DNA from: Cognatundibacterium griseum
GTDB lineage: Bacteria; Pseudomonadota; Gammaproteobacteria; Burkholderiales; Burkholderiaceae_D
NCBI RefSeq assembly: GCF_014284195.1
Contig: NZ_JACOGC010000008.1
Span: 45,981 to 109,980, forward strand
DNA: 64,000 nt
Direction: 5' to 3'
Below are positions 53,196-61,442 of the stretch, piece after piece. The notes below the pieces were generated by a model. The model saw nothing but the letters and a program-made list of their open reading frames with translations, was not told the DNA's origin and ran no database searches. The position numbers and the translations under genes are program-made. How positions within the stretch are numbered: the stretch's first letter is position 1; every line of letters begins with the position of its first letter.

Positions 53196-53252
53196 GTGCA
53201 GGTCAATCTGAGTAAGCTGGATAATCTGAACAATCTGGATCAGCAGAATTAA
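53196..53252 (+). CDS. possible micro-ORF overlapping the parA ribosome site
   Basis: A GTG-started 18-codon frame reads VQVNLSKLDNLNNLDQQN, a regular Leu-rich repeat pattern. Its TAA stop runs into the AAGGAG ribosome site of the following ATPase gene, an arrangement that would couple their translation. No strong own ribosome site is seen, so it may be chance. Confidence 0.22.
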   Translation: MQVNLSKLDNLNNLDQQN

Positions 53253-53263
53253 GGAGTATCAGT

Positions 53264-53875
53264 ATGCAGGTGATTGCAATAGTGAATCCTAAAGGTGGTG
53301 TCGGTAAGAGCACGGTTGCCACCAATCTTGCCGGGTATCTGGCTTCGCGTGGCCATCAGGTCATGCTGGGGGATGTCGATGTCCAGCAATCTTCCCGCAC
53401 CTGGCTGGATTTGCGTCCTGCCAGCCTGCCGCCGATTGCTGCCTGGGAGGTCAACGAACATCTGATCGCCAAACCGCCTAAAGGCACGACCCATGTGGTA
53501 CTGGACACACCGGCCGGTTTGAAAGGACACAAACTCGATGCCGTGCTGAAAATTGCAGACCGGCTCATCGTACCTTTGCAACCGTCGATTTTCGATATTC
53601 TGGCGACGGAAACCTTTCTGAAAAAACTGGCGCGCCGCGAGCAGAAATGCGCCGTCGGTGTGCTTGGCATGCGGGTGAATGCGCGTAGCCGGGCGGCTGA
53701 TCAGCTGACGCATTATGTCGGGCAACTGGGGTTGCCGGTGTTGGGGTATCTGCGCGATACGCAGAACTACATTCAGCTGGCTGCACATGGCGCGACATTA
53801 TGGGATGTGGCGCCATCGCGGGTTGAAAAAGACCTTGCCCAATGGGATGAAATATTGCGCTGGCTGCAGTCCTGA
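53264..53875 (+). CDS. orphan ParA/MinD-family ATPase
   Basis: The product is 203 residues with the deviant Walker A motif KGGVGKST at 10-17 and 'LGDVDVQQSSRTWLDLR'. Walker B is TTHVVLDTPAGL. It is short, without the N-terminal DNA-binding domain of plasmid ParA, and no parB is adjacent. Such orphans place protein clusters (for example chemotaxis arrays or carboxysomes) or help small replicons; here neither context is present. A strong AAGGAG site precedes the ATG. Confidence 0.85.
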   Translation: MQVIAIVNPKGGVGKSTVATNLAGYLASRGHQVMLGDVDVQQSSRTWLDLRPASLPPIAAWEVNEHLIAKPPKGTTHVVLDTPAGLKGHKLDAVLKIADRLIVPLQPSIFDILATETFLKKLARREQKCAVGVLGMRVNARSRAADQLTHYVGQLGLPVLGYLRDTQNYIQLAAHGATLWDVAPSRVEKDLAQWDEILRWLQS

Positions 53876-54043
53876 TTGATTTCGTCAGGCGTGCTTTGAC
53901 TGCGCCTGAATGACTCTGCCTGGATTTGTCTTTGATCACAGGTAGCGAATAAAAATTCCCCACCCGGCCCGGATATCCATATAATGCCGTCTCTCTCGCC
54001 TCGCAGCAGGCGAATTTATCTTTTGATATCAAAGACTTACGGC

Positions 54044-54643
54044 ATGCACGCAACTATTTTCCAAACTCCTGTCGTCCGCACACTCATGCGCTGGATTTCT
54101 GTCATGGTTTTACGCTTGTGCGGCTGGCGGATTGAGGGGATCACTCCGGTGGAACCAAAATACGTGCTGATCGCCGCGCCGCATACCAGTAACTGGGATT
54201 TTCCGGTCACACTGATGGTGTGTTTCGCTTTACGCCTGAAAGTGTACTGGATGGGCAAGGCCAGCCTGTTTCCGCCGGTGGTCGGCGCGGTCATGCGCTG
54301 GCTGGGAGGAATTCCGGTGAACCGCAATCGCACATCGAATCTGGTGCAGAGTACCGTTGATGCATTTCATACCAGCCAGACGTTGACCGTGATCGTGCCT
54401 CCGGAAGGAACGCGGGGAAAAGTCACGCACTGGAAAACCGGGTTTTACTACATTGCCGCCGGTGCCGGCGTTCCGATTGCCCTAGGATATCTGGATTTTA
54501 AGCGCAAGGCCGGCGGCATTGGTCAGATGTTTTATCCCAGCGGCGATATCGTTGCTGACATGGAATATATTCAGGATTTTTACCGGGGCATTCATGGAAA
54601 AAATCCCCAGCAATTCAGTGCCGATCACATTCAGATCCGGTGA
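54044..54643 (+). CDS. 1-acylglycerol-3-phosphate acyltransferase-like protein (PlsC family)
   Basis: The product is 199 residues from the ATG at 54044. The acyltransferase motif I appears as APHTSNWDFPV (HX4D type), and motif III as VPPEGTRGK. A hydrophobic segment lies near residues 10-30. Such short PlsC-like proteins move acyl chains to glycerol-phosphate or other alcohols at the inner membrane; the exact acceptor is unknown. The upstream start at 53984 lacks a ribosome site. Confidence 0.8.
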   Translation: MHATIFQTPVVRTLMRWISVMVLRLCGWRIEGITPVEPKYVLIAAPHTSNWDFPVTLMVCFALRLKVYWMGKASLFPPVVGAVMRWLGGIPVNRNRTSNLVQSTVDAFHTSQTLTVIVPPEGTRGKVTHWKTGFYYIAAGAGVPIALGYLDFKRKAGGIGQMFYPSGDIVADMEYIQDFYRGIHGKNPQQFSADHIQIR

Positions 54644-54700
54644 TGGCGGACCGGCGTGCCGTCCGCTTGCCGTCTGCTGTTAAGCACATCCGTGCCGGAG

Positions 54701-55816
54701 TTATTCCGGTTTTAAAGGCTTGGTTTCTGATACCGCAGGTACGGCGGAGGTGGCGCTGTCCCGTGTCTGTGGCAGCAGCAGCCACTGCATTGGTTGCAGG
54801 ATCAGTTTTTGCGTCAGCCATTCACAGTAAGGATGCGCGCCGAGATATACGATGACTGCACTGGATGCCAGTGAAATCAGCAGTCTGGCGGCGTCTTCCA
54901 TCTGGAAAATACGGTTCAGGATACCCGACTGGTACAGCGCGATCAGTGCCATGCCGTGCCACAGGAAAACATACATGGATTGCCGGCCGATGCGGGCCAG
55001 ACCCAGATCGCGGCGGCTTAACAGATGCAGCACGGATAAGCCCAGCACGCCGGATACGGCATACTGCAACAGCTGATACAGGCTGCCGGTCGGATTTGCC
55101 ATACCGAGCCGCTGCAGCGAAAAACTGCCATACAGCCAGCGGTAATCAAAATTCGCAGGCAGCAAAAAGCAGGCAACAATGCTGATCGCTGTAATTACCA
55201 TTGCCAGAGCAGTCCAGACAAACTTGCGTCGCAGGTTAAAAAAGTCGGGACCCAGTTGCCAGCCAAGCACAAAAAATGGAAAAAATATCAGCGTGCGTGA
55301 GCTGCTGAGCAGATAACCTGTGTGTTCCGAGTAAGTGGTAACCGTCGCCAGCGCCACTGCCAGCATGACCGGGAACTGCAAACGGGAGAATAAGGGTAGC
55401 AGCAGGCGCCAGCTCAGCAGGCTTAACAGATACCACAGCATCCAGTAAGGTGCGATCAGCCCGGCATACACGCTGAAGTTGCCGCGCAGCAGATATTCGG
55501 TCAGTTCGTAGATCAGCTCGAAACTGATCAGCGGCGCAAGAATATTTTTAATCAGCTGTCCCGATTGCCGCTGGTCCAGCACAGGTTTTGACACAATGCC
55601 GGAAACCAGCGCAAACATTGGCATGTGAAAGGCATAGGCAAAAATCCAGATCGGGCGCAAAAAGGCGTCGTTACTGATATGTAATTCGATGAGATGCCCA
55701 AAAACCACCAGAAATATCAGGACTGCTTTGATATTATCAAGAAAGGCATTTCTGTTCTGAAATGGAAGGGCTGCGCTGGACATTACGGTACGGTAAATCG
55801 GAAAACCTACCATCAT
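54701..55816 (-). CDS. membrane acyltransferase family 3 (OpgC/fucose O-acetylase-like)
   Basis: The product is up to 371 residues; an alternative start at 55783 gives 360. About ten membrane helices are predicted. The family start LDNIKAVLIFLVVFGHLIEL with its His, and 'FAYAFHMPMFALVSGIVSKP', are typical of acyltransferase 3 proteins that O-acetylate or succinylate sugars. No polysaccharide genes adjoin, so the target is unknown. It converges on the PlsC-like gene. Confidence 0.83.
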   Translation of the reverse strand: MMVGFPIYRTVMSSAALPFQNRNAFLDNIKAVLIFLVVFGHLIELHISNDAFLRPIWIFAYAFHMPMFALVSGIVSKPVLDQRQSGQLIKNILAPLISFELIYELTEYLLRGNFSVYAGLIAPYWMLWYLLSLLSWRLLLPLFSRLQFPVMLAVALATVTTYSEHTGYLLSSSRTLIFFPFFVLGWQLGPDFFNLRRKFVWTALAMVITAISIVACFLLPANFDYRWLYGSFSLQRLGMANPTGSLYQLLQYAVSGVLGLSVLHLLSRRDLGLARIGRQSMYVFLWHGMALIALYQSGILNRIFQMEDAARLLISLASSAVIVYLGAHPYCEWLTQKLILQPMQWLLLPQTRDSATSAVPAVSETKPLKPE

Positions 55817-56019
55817 AAACGAAAGCCTGCAACGAGTTGCGGCCGCTTTGTAACGAAATGGACATTTTTGAGTCTGTGCCTTTGATTTAGAATCAGCAAT
55901 AACTGAAAAAACAGGTCGTTATATCATGACATCAGCGGCACCATGAGTTGAAAAAATGTTTCCTTGATGTAATTGTGACTGCGTTAGAATGGCTGGAGTA
56001 ATTATCCCGGTGGGCGATC

Positions 56020-56685
56020 ATGGCTAAAGATAAGACGAAATCGGCAATCCTGAGTTCGGAACTGGACTTCGAGGATGTGGACGGTGGCCCCATTAAGGAT
56101 ATGGATATCGATTTGTCGCATTTGCAGTTTGATTTGCCGTCCGACAAAAGCGCTTCCACCACGCCCCTCAGCCAGCCTGTTGCCGAAAAAGCCGCTTCCA
56201 GACCGCAGGCCGCAGCTTCACCGTCACCGGCTAAAAAGACACCGACATCACCTGCAGGGAAAAAAAACACAGGTAAAAACAGCAAAATCAGTGACCGCTT
56301 CACCTTGTATGCAGCAGTGATTGCGTTGTGCGGTTTCCTGATTATTTTTGGCAGTATTTTTTATTTCAAAGTGCTGGACAGTGATGAAACTGCACCGAGT
56401 TATCTCGTTTTGCCGCGGGCTGTGATTCATCCGGATGGACAGGTTGTGCGGATACAGCTGACTTTGCAGGTAGAAAGCAAGGATCGCGAATGGCTTGGTT
56501 CGAATAAGAAAGCCTTATCCGACATCCTGCCGATTGTGCTGACGGCTGTTGATCCGGAAGATTTGCACTCGGAACAAGGATTTGAGCATTTACGGGAACA
56601 GCTACGTCAGGAATTCAATCAGCGTATGGGAACCGATAAAATCAATTCGGTGCTGGTCAATGAGTTATTGATGCAGAGTCACTAA
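56020..56685 (+). CDS. FliL-like single-pass membrane protein
   Basis: The product is 221 residues. A cytoplasmic, Pro/Ala/Lys-rich N-terminal part of about 95 residues is followed by one membrane helix (about 97-118) and a periplasmic domain. The end of that domain (PIVLTAVDPEDLHSEQGFEH then LREQLRQEFN and VLVNELLMQ) resembles the FliL C-terminus. FliL supports the flagellar motor. No flagellar gene is nearby, so this may be a FliL paralogue with another role. Its 5' gap (55817-56019) has a possible -10 TAGAAT near 55985. Confidence 0.62.
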   Translation: MAKDKTKSAILSSELDFEDVDGGPIKDMDIDLSHLQFDLPSDKSASTTPLSQPVAEKAASRPQAAASPSPAKKTPTSPAGKKNTGKNSKISDRFTLYAAVIALCGFLIIFGSIFYFKVLDSDETAPSYLVLPRAVIHPDGQVVRIQLTLQVESKDREWLGSNKKALSDILPIVLTAVDPEDLHSEQGFEHLREQLRQEFNQRMGTDKINSVLVNELLMQSH

Positions 56686-56863
56686 TCAGGCGGGCACTGA
56701 GGACGCAATATTGTTCTGTGAGAGATGCTTTTTTATCTGTCTCGTTTGATGTTGCCGCACCGCCGCTGCGGCAGGATGTCCGGGAATCCCTCTTGTCTGA
56801 TGCTGTGTTGCGATGATTGTGCCGGTGTCACCGCAAGGCAGATGCACCGGCAACATTATCTGC

Positions 56864-57349
56864 TTACAGCTCCTGTAAATAACGCAGCAGTTTCGCCAGT
56901 GCGTGCCGCACAGTCTGTTCCCTGACTGCATGGCGGTCACCGCTGAACACCAGTCTTTCCGTATGCGTGACGCCGCCCACCGTCCAGCCGAAGCAGACCG
57001 TGCCAACCGGCTTGCCTGGCACGGCACCGGTTGGTCCTGCGATGCCGGTCGTGGAAAGGGATACATTGGCTTCGGAATGCGCGATCGCACCTTCCGCCAT
57101 AGCAGCGGCGATTTCCTCGCTGACTGCGCCGTGGCGTGCAATCAGTGCGGCAGAAATATCCAGCAGTTCGGTCTTGGATGAATTGGAATAGGTGACAAAA
57201 CCGCAGTCGAACCATTCCGAAGAACCGGCAATTTCAGTAATAGCTTGCGACACACCGCCGCCAGTACAGGATTCGGCGACACTCAGCAGTAATTTTTTGT
57301 CTTTCAGTTCCGCACCGACCTGGGCGGCGAGTTCGGGTGTGGTTGGCAT
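56864..57349 (-). CDS. pncC: nicotinamide-nucleotide amidohydrolase (CinA C-terminal type)
   Basis: The product is 161 residues from the ATG at 57349 with GGAGACACATC upstream. It matches the CinA C-terminal domain: 'LLLSVAESCTGGGVSQAITE', 'VTYSNSSKTELLDI', 'TTGIAGPTGAVPGKPVGTV'. PncC hydrolyses nicotinamide mononucleotide to its acid form in pyridine-nucleotide recycling. It follows pgpA on the same strand, the usual betaproteobacterial order. Nothing is recognised in 56686-56863. Confidence 0.92.
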   Translation of the reverse strand: MPTTPELAAQVGAELKDKKLLLSVAESCTGGGVSQAITEIAGSSEWFDCGFVTYSNSSKTELLDISAALIARHGAVSEEIAAAMAEGAIAHSEANVSLSTTGIAGPTGAVPGKPVGTVCFGWTVGGVTHTERLVFSGDRHAVREQTVRHALAKLLRYLQEL

Positions 57350-57505
57350 GATGTGTCTCCTGTCTGTGTGCATTGTTGGAGGGTAACAGGTGCAGCCATG
57401 AATGATCCGGCTGCAGCGCCTGACTTACTTTACCACCATGTGTGCTGCAAAGTGAAGCGGGCCGGCGCAGAATAAAAAGACTGTTGGTTGTTGTCCTCAG
57501 CAGAT

Positions 57506-58030
57506 TCAGATCGCGCGCCAGAGTGCGAACGTCAGCAGGGTGAAAAACGCGGCCACGATATCGTCCCACATGACGCCGAAACCGCCTTTCAGATGACGGT
57601 CAAAATAACGGATAGGCGGTGGTTTGACCATGTCAAAAAAACGGAACAGCAGAAATGCCCAGGTCTGCACGGCGCTGCTGGCCGGTGTCACAAACAACAG
57701 GACGGCCCAGAACGCGATGATCTCATCCCACACCATGCTGCCGTGATCTGACACGCCGAGATGCTTGCCAGTGACGCGGCAGGCCCAGATTCCGATCAGA
57801 AATCCGGCAATGATGATTCCGCTCCAGTGCAGCGGAGTGAACAGCAGCGGCCAGCGGGTGCTGAATACCTGGAAACTGAACCAGGCGAACAGTGTGCCCA
57901 TCGTTCCCGGCATCACCGGTGATAAGCCGCTGCCAAAACCCTGTGCCAGAATATGCGCCGGATGGCTCAGCATAAAGCGTCCGCTGACAGCGGGGAGTGA
58001 GGTGGGCGGTAGTGAATTGGCAGGCATCAT
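57506..58030 (-). CDS. pgpA: phosphatidylglycerophosphatase A
   Basis: The product is 174 residues. The family shows 'AQGFGSGLSPVMPGTMGTLF' near the N-terminus, then MVWDEIIAFWAVLL and MVKPPPIRYFD with acidic and basic catalytic residues, plus membrane helices. It removes phosphate from phosphatidylglycerophosphate to make phosphatidylglycerol in the inner membrane. Its ATG overlaps the thiL stop by 4 bases (ATGA). Confidence 0.93.
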   Translation of the reverse strand: MMPANSLPPTSLPAVSGRFMLSHPAHILAQGFGSGLSPVMPGTMGTLFAWFSFQVFSTRWPLLFTPLHWSGIIIAGFLIGIWACRVTGKHLGVSDHGSMVWDEIIAFWAVLLFVTPASSAVQTWAFLLFRFFDMVKPPPIRYFDRHLKGGFGVMWDDIVAAFFTLLTFALWRAI

Positions 58031-58995
58031 GGTGTCGTGAAATGGTCGAAAGATTGAAAAGCCAGTGTCACCGGATCGCCTGCGGCATCGATCAGACGCA
58101 AACCGGGGGCCGCGTCAATGCTGCCAACCCGTGTCACAGGGGTGTCGGATTGTCGGGCGGCAGCCAGGACTTCATCACGATGGTGTGGTGGTGCGGTAAA
58201 GCACAATTCATAATCGTCGCCGCCATTGAGCGTGAACTGGCGTCGCAGTGACAGCGCCTGCCGTTGCAGCACCGGCCCTGCCGGCAGCCGGTCAAGCTCC
58301 AGCGTGGCGCCGACAGACGAACGTTTCAGGATGTGCTCCAGATCGCCAGCCAGTCCATCGGAAATATCGAGCGCGGCATGGGCAATTCCCCGCAATGCCA
58401 TGCCGAGTGCGACGCGCGGTGTGGGGCGATGCATGCGCAGTGCCGCCTGCAAATGATCTGCGCTGTTCAGCGGTACTTCTTTCCAGTAAGCGCCCAGTGC
58501 CAGCCGGGCATCACCGAGCGTGCCTGAAATCCAGATATCGTCGCCGGCCTGTGCGGCATCCCGGCGCAATGCGCTGCCCGGCGGTTGTTCACCCAGAATG
58601 GTGATGCAGATATTCAGCGGTCCCTTGGTGGTATCGCCGCCGATCAGCCGGCAGTGATGTTGGTCGGCCAGTTGCAGCAGGCCGGCGACAAATTGTTCCA
58701 GCCAGTCCGGATTGGCCTCGGGCAGAGAAAATGCCAGTGTGAATCCCAGTGGCTGCGCACCCATTGCCGCGAGGTCGGACAGATTGACGGCCAGGCATTT
58801 GTGTCCCAGCCAGAAGGGGTCCGCATCCGGAAAAAAATGACGGCCAGAAACCAGCATGTCGCTGGAAACGGCCAGCTGCATACCGGGTGTGGGCTGGAGC
58901 AGGGCGCAGTCGTCACCGACGCCGAGAGCGAGCCGCTCATCGGCAACGGAATGCCGCGCGAAATAACGTTGAATGAGTTCGAATTCTGAAAGCAT
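58027..58995 (-). CDS. thiL: thiamine-monophosphate kinase
   Basis: The product is 322 residues. Motifs: LGVGDDCALLQPTPGM and SSDMLVSGRHFF for metal and substrate binding, VNLSDLAAMGAQPLGFTLAF, and LIGGDTTKGPLNICITILG. ThiL makes thiamine diphosphate, the cofactor used by AceE in this same window. It is the first gene of thiL-pgpA and the pair probably continues to pncC. Repeat element copy D lies 130 bases upstream of its start; the rest of 58996-59238 holds nothing recognisable. Confidence 0.95.
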   Translation of the reverse strand: MLSEFELIQRYFARHSVADERLALGVGDDCALLQPTPGMQLAVSSDMLVSGRHFFPDADPFWLGHKCLAVNLSDLAAMGAQPLGFTLAFSLPEANPDWLEQFVAGLLQLADQHHCRLIGGDTTKGPLNICITILGEQPPGSALRRDAAQAGDDIWISGTLGDARLALGAYWKEVPLNSADHLQAALRMHRPTPRVALGMALRGIAHAALDISDGLAGDLEHILKRSSVGATLELDRLPAGPVLQRQALSLRRQFTLNGGDDYELCFTAPPHHRDEVLAAARQSDTPVTRVGSIDAAPGLRLIDAAGDPVTLAFQSFDHFTTP

Positions 58996-59124
58996 GCCGC
59001 ATTGTACTCAATGTCTTGCTGCATGCGTGGTATCGGTGCCGCTGGCAGTCTGGCGGTTGTTCACTCCGGGCGCTGCAATCCGCCTTAGGGTGACCGGATT
59101 CCGATCATTGAATCGCTGTGAGCC

Positions 59125-59203
59125 GGGGAGTATCAGTAAAAAGCGGTCTGTTGCCAATGTAAATAAAGGGTCTTTCAATATACTGGGGGGAGTATATTGA
59201 AAG
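59125..59203. repeat. intergenic repeat element, copy D (most symmetric)
   Basis: GGGGAGTATC at 59125 marks one end. The other end is CTTTCAATATACT (59172-59184), six G, then AGTATATTGAAAG (59191-59203), a perfect 13-base inverted repeat around the G run. It lies between thiL and the reductase stop. Reverse-strand copy B shares GGGGAGTATC and AAGGG-CTTTCAATATACT with it. Confidence 0.7.
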
Positions 59204-59238
59204 GAAAATTTGGCTTTGTCCTTCCCCCATGCACTGGT

Positions 59239-60423
59239 TCAGGCAATCAGATGACAACTGTTTCCCAGTTCCTGCAACAAGGCGTTGCGCTGTTGCTGAT
59301 CTTGCGGCGCCAGCCCGAATCCGCGCAGCGTGTCCTGATGGTCGTAAAAACGGCTGATGGTGATTCCGCCTTCGTCGTCGGTTTCCCAGCGTCCGCGTTT
59401 TGCCAGATCCGGCGCCACCGGCATCAGTGCAATCGGGCAGGAGGGCGTTTTGACCAGCACTGGCATCGGTTTGAATTCGATGCGTCTGGATTGCCCGGTC
59501 AGATTCTGGGCGATGGTGCGGGCGGCAGCCATGACTGGCGCCACATACGGCAGCCACAGATGCGCGCCGTCCGGCTGCGCATATTCCGCACAGTCACCGA
59601 GCGCGTAAATCCCCGGAATGCTGGTTTCACCAAAGGCACTCACCCGTATCCCGCGTCCGGTTGCCAATCCGGCGGATTCCGCCAGCCGCAGGTCAGGGCG
59701 TAGTCCGACAGCAGACAGCACCAGATCGGCGGTCAGGCTTTGTCCGTTTGCCAGCGCGACTTGCAGGCCGGCACCGGTATGTGTGACATGCGTTGCCGTG
59801 GTACCGGTGTGAATCTGCACCTGCTTTGCCAGCAAAGCCTGTTGCAATCTCCGGGAAACGGGTGGTGGCGCCAGTGCTGCCAGCGGCAGGGTATTCGGGT
59901 CCACCAGCGAGACCCGATAGCCTGCGCCGGAAAAATCATCAGCAAATTCACAGCCGATCAGACCTGCACCCAGAATCACGACATGAGCGCCGCTGCCTGC
60001 GGCATCCAGCCGTTTGCGCAGCTGGGCATAGTCCTGCCAATGATTCACGGACAATACCTGGTCTGCTGCATCACCTTGCATCGGCAGCTGCACCGGCCTG
60101 GCGCCGACCGCCAGCACCAGCTGCTCAAACTCGAATTCGCCCGCGCTGGTCAGCAGGCTGCGGCTGGTGGTGGCAATTTGTTGTATCCGGGCGTTGGTCA
60201 AAATGGTGGCATTGAGCTGCGCAGCCATCTGTTCCGCACTCCGGCTTAACAGCGCCGTGACCGGCTTATTCTGCGCAAAGGCATTCGACAGCATCGGCTT
60301 GGAATAAAAACTGCCGTCATCGCCGGTCATGATCAGGAGCGGCGTGCTGCTGTCGATCTGACGGAATTCACGGGCAACGGTGTATCCGGCCAGTCCGGAA
60401 CCGGCAATGACGATGGGCTTCAT
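59239..60423 (-). CDS. rubredoxin--NAD(P)+ reductase-type FAD oxidoreductase
   Basis: The product is 394 residues from the ATG at 60423, one base after the rubredoxin stop. It has the FAD start IVIAGSGLAGYTVAREFRQI, an internal NAD motif VVILGAGLIGCEFADDF and the second FAD motif SIPGIYALGDCAEY. It should pass electrons from NAD(P)H to the rubredoxin encoded just upstream, and so to rubrerythrin. An upstream extension of the frame (to 60552) overlaps the rubredoxin gene and is not used. Confidence 0.9.
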   Translation of the reverse strand: MKPIVIAGSGLAGYTVAREFRQIDSSTPLLIMTGDDGSFYSKPMLSNAFAQNKPVTALLSRSAEQMAAQLNATILTNARIQQIATTSRSLLTSAGEFEFEQLVLAVGARPVQLPMQGDAADQVLSVNHWQDYAQLRKRLDAAGSGAHVVILGAGLIGCEFADDFSGAGYRVSLVDPNTLPLAALAPPPVSRRLQQALLAKQVQIHTGTTATHVTHTGAGLQVALANGQSLTADLVLSAVGLRPDLRLAESAGLATGRGIRVSAFGETSIPGIYALGDCAEYAQPDGAHLWLPYVAPVMAAARTIAQNLTGQSRRIEFKPMPVLVKTPSCPIALMPVAPDLAKRGRWETDDEGGITISRFYDHQDTLRGFGLAPQDQQQRNALLQELGNSCHLIA

Positions 60424-60424
60424 C

Positions 60425-60589
60425 TCAGATCTCCACCATCTCGAAATCGGCCTTGGCGACGCCGCAGTCCGGACATTCCCAGTCCTCCGGGATATCTGTC
60501 CAGCGGGTGCCGGGGGCAATGCCTTCTTCCGGCAGGCCCTGTACTTCATCATAAATAAATCCGCAAACGATGCATTGGTATGTTTTCAT
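60425..60589 (-). CDS. rubredoxin
   Basis: The product is 54 residues with the four iron-binding cysteines Cys6, Cys9, Cys39 and Cys42 ([12 protein letters not shown] and [10 protein letters not shown]). Rubredoxin carries single electrons in the cytoplasm. It lies between the rubrerythrin and reductase genes, so all three form one electron chain. Confidence 0.96.
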   Translation of the reverse strand: MKTYQCIVCGFIYDEVQGLPEEGIAPGTRWTDIPEDWECPDCGVAKADFEMVEI

Positions 60590-60651
60590 GGTTTCTCTAT
60601 CCTGGTATGGGTTATCTTGAGTCAAAATGTGTAGCGGCTGATGGCATCGCA

Positions 60652-61131
60652 TCAGGCCTTGCTGGCATTGAGCACGGCGCGGTAATGATTGGCATGCCGC
60701 TCTTCCACTTTGGCCAGCGCTGCAAAGCGTTTCGCTGCCATGGCTAAAGTCCGCTGAAAATTTTCTGCGTGTTCTTTCGATTCGGCGATCTGCTCATCGT
60801 ATTCGGCGACGGCGGCATGATTGCCTTCTTCCACGGCCAGATGGCGGAAGCGGGGATACATCTCGGTGTATTCGTAGGTTTCACCTTCAATCGCAATTTC
60901 CAGTGCCCGCTCAGGCGTCATCTGGGCTTTGGGATAAAGCAGGTCGAGATGGCCGAAAGCATGCATCACTTCCTGATCGGCGGTCGCTTCAAAAGCCTTC
61001 GCAATGTCTTCCGCACCGGCTTCACGGGCAAGCCGTGCAAAGTAGCGATATTTAATGTGCGCCATGGATTCCCCGGCAAATGCAGCTTCCAGATTCTGGA
61101 TCGTGACAGATGGCTGATGTTGGTTACTCAT
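60652..61131 (-). CDS. rubrerythrin (diiron domain only)
   Basis: The product is 159 residues, shorter than classic rubrerythrin (about 190), because the C-terminal rubredoxin-like domain is missing. Diiron ligands are seen in '[18 protein letters not shown]', [14 protein letters not shown] and '[14 protein letters not shown]'. Rubrerythrins reduce hydrogen peroxide. The separate rubredoxin and its reductase directly downstream supply the electrons. The 310-base gap to maeB is AT-rich and holds divergent promoters. Confidence 0.92.
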   Translation of the reverse strand: MSNQHQPSVTIQNLEAAFAGESMAHIKYRYFARLAREAGAEDIAKAFEATADQEVMHAFGHLDLLYPKAQMTPERALEIAIEGETYEYTEMYPRFRHLAVEEGNHAAVAEYDEQIAESKEHAENFQRTLAMAAKRFAALAKVEERHANHYRAVLNASKA

Positions 61132-61304
61132 ACGTTTCTCCTGGTGAGGTGGTAAGTCAGTCGGTTTGAACTAAAAACTATCAAACATGAAAAATCATAG
61201 CTAATGACAATTAATTTGTGAAATTGATTAATTAAAATAAATTAATAGTTATTTTCTATATTTCATCTAAATGAAGGTCTGGGGTGGGAATGTTTCATAT
61301 GCTT

Positions 61305-61332
61305 TTGACAATCGACCTTCTATGCTTATGCT
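61305..61332 (+). promoter_or_regulatory. sigma-70 promoter of maeB
   Basis: TTGACA (61305-61310) and TATGCT (61327-61332) are 16 bases apart, about 110 bases before the maeB ATG. TATGCT occurs twice in tandem. The 61132-61300 part is AT-rich and probably holds the rubrerythrin promoter on the other strand. Confidence 0.6.
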
Positions 61333-61442
61333 CCTAAGGCATAAAAGTCGTACAAATACGTATGAAGTTAGAGTAATCCCTCTGCTAGAATCTCAGGCCA
61401 AAGTAAGTTTTCAGTAAGCAAAATAGAAAGAAGGCCGAGCCC

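Noticed and set aside
53249..53264. GGAGTATCAGT near the ParA start as a further repeat-element end
   Set aside because: It resembles the end of copy D but has no partner core and is fully explained as the ribosome site of the gene.
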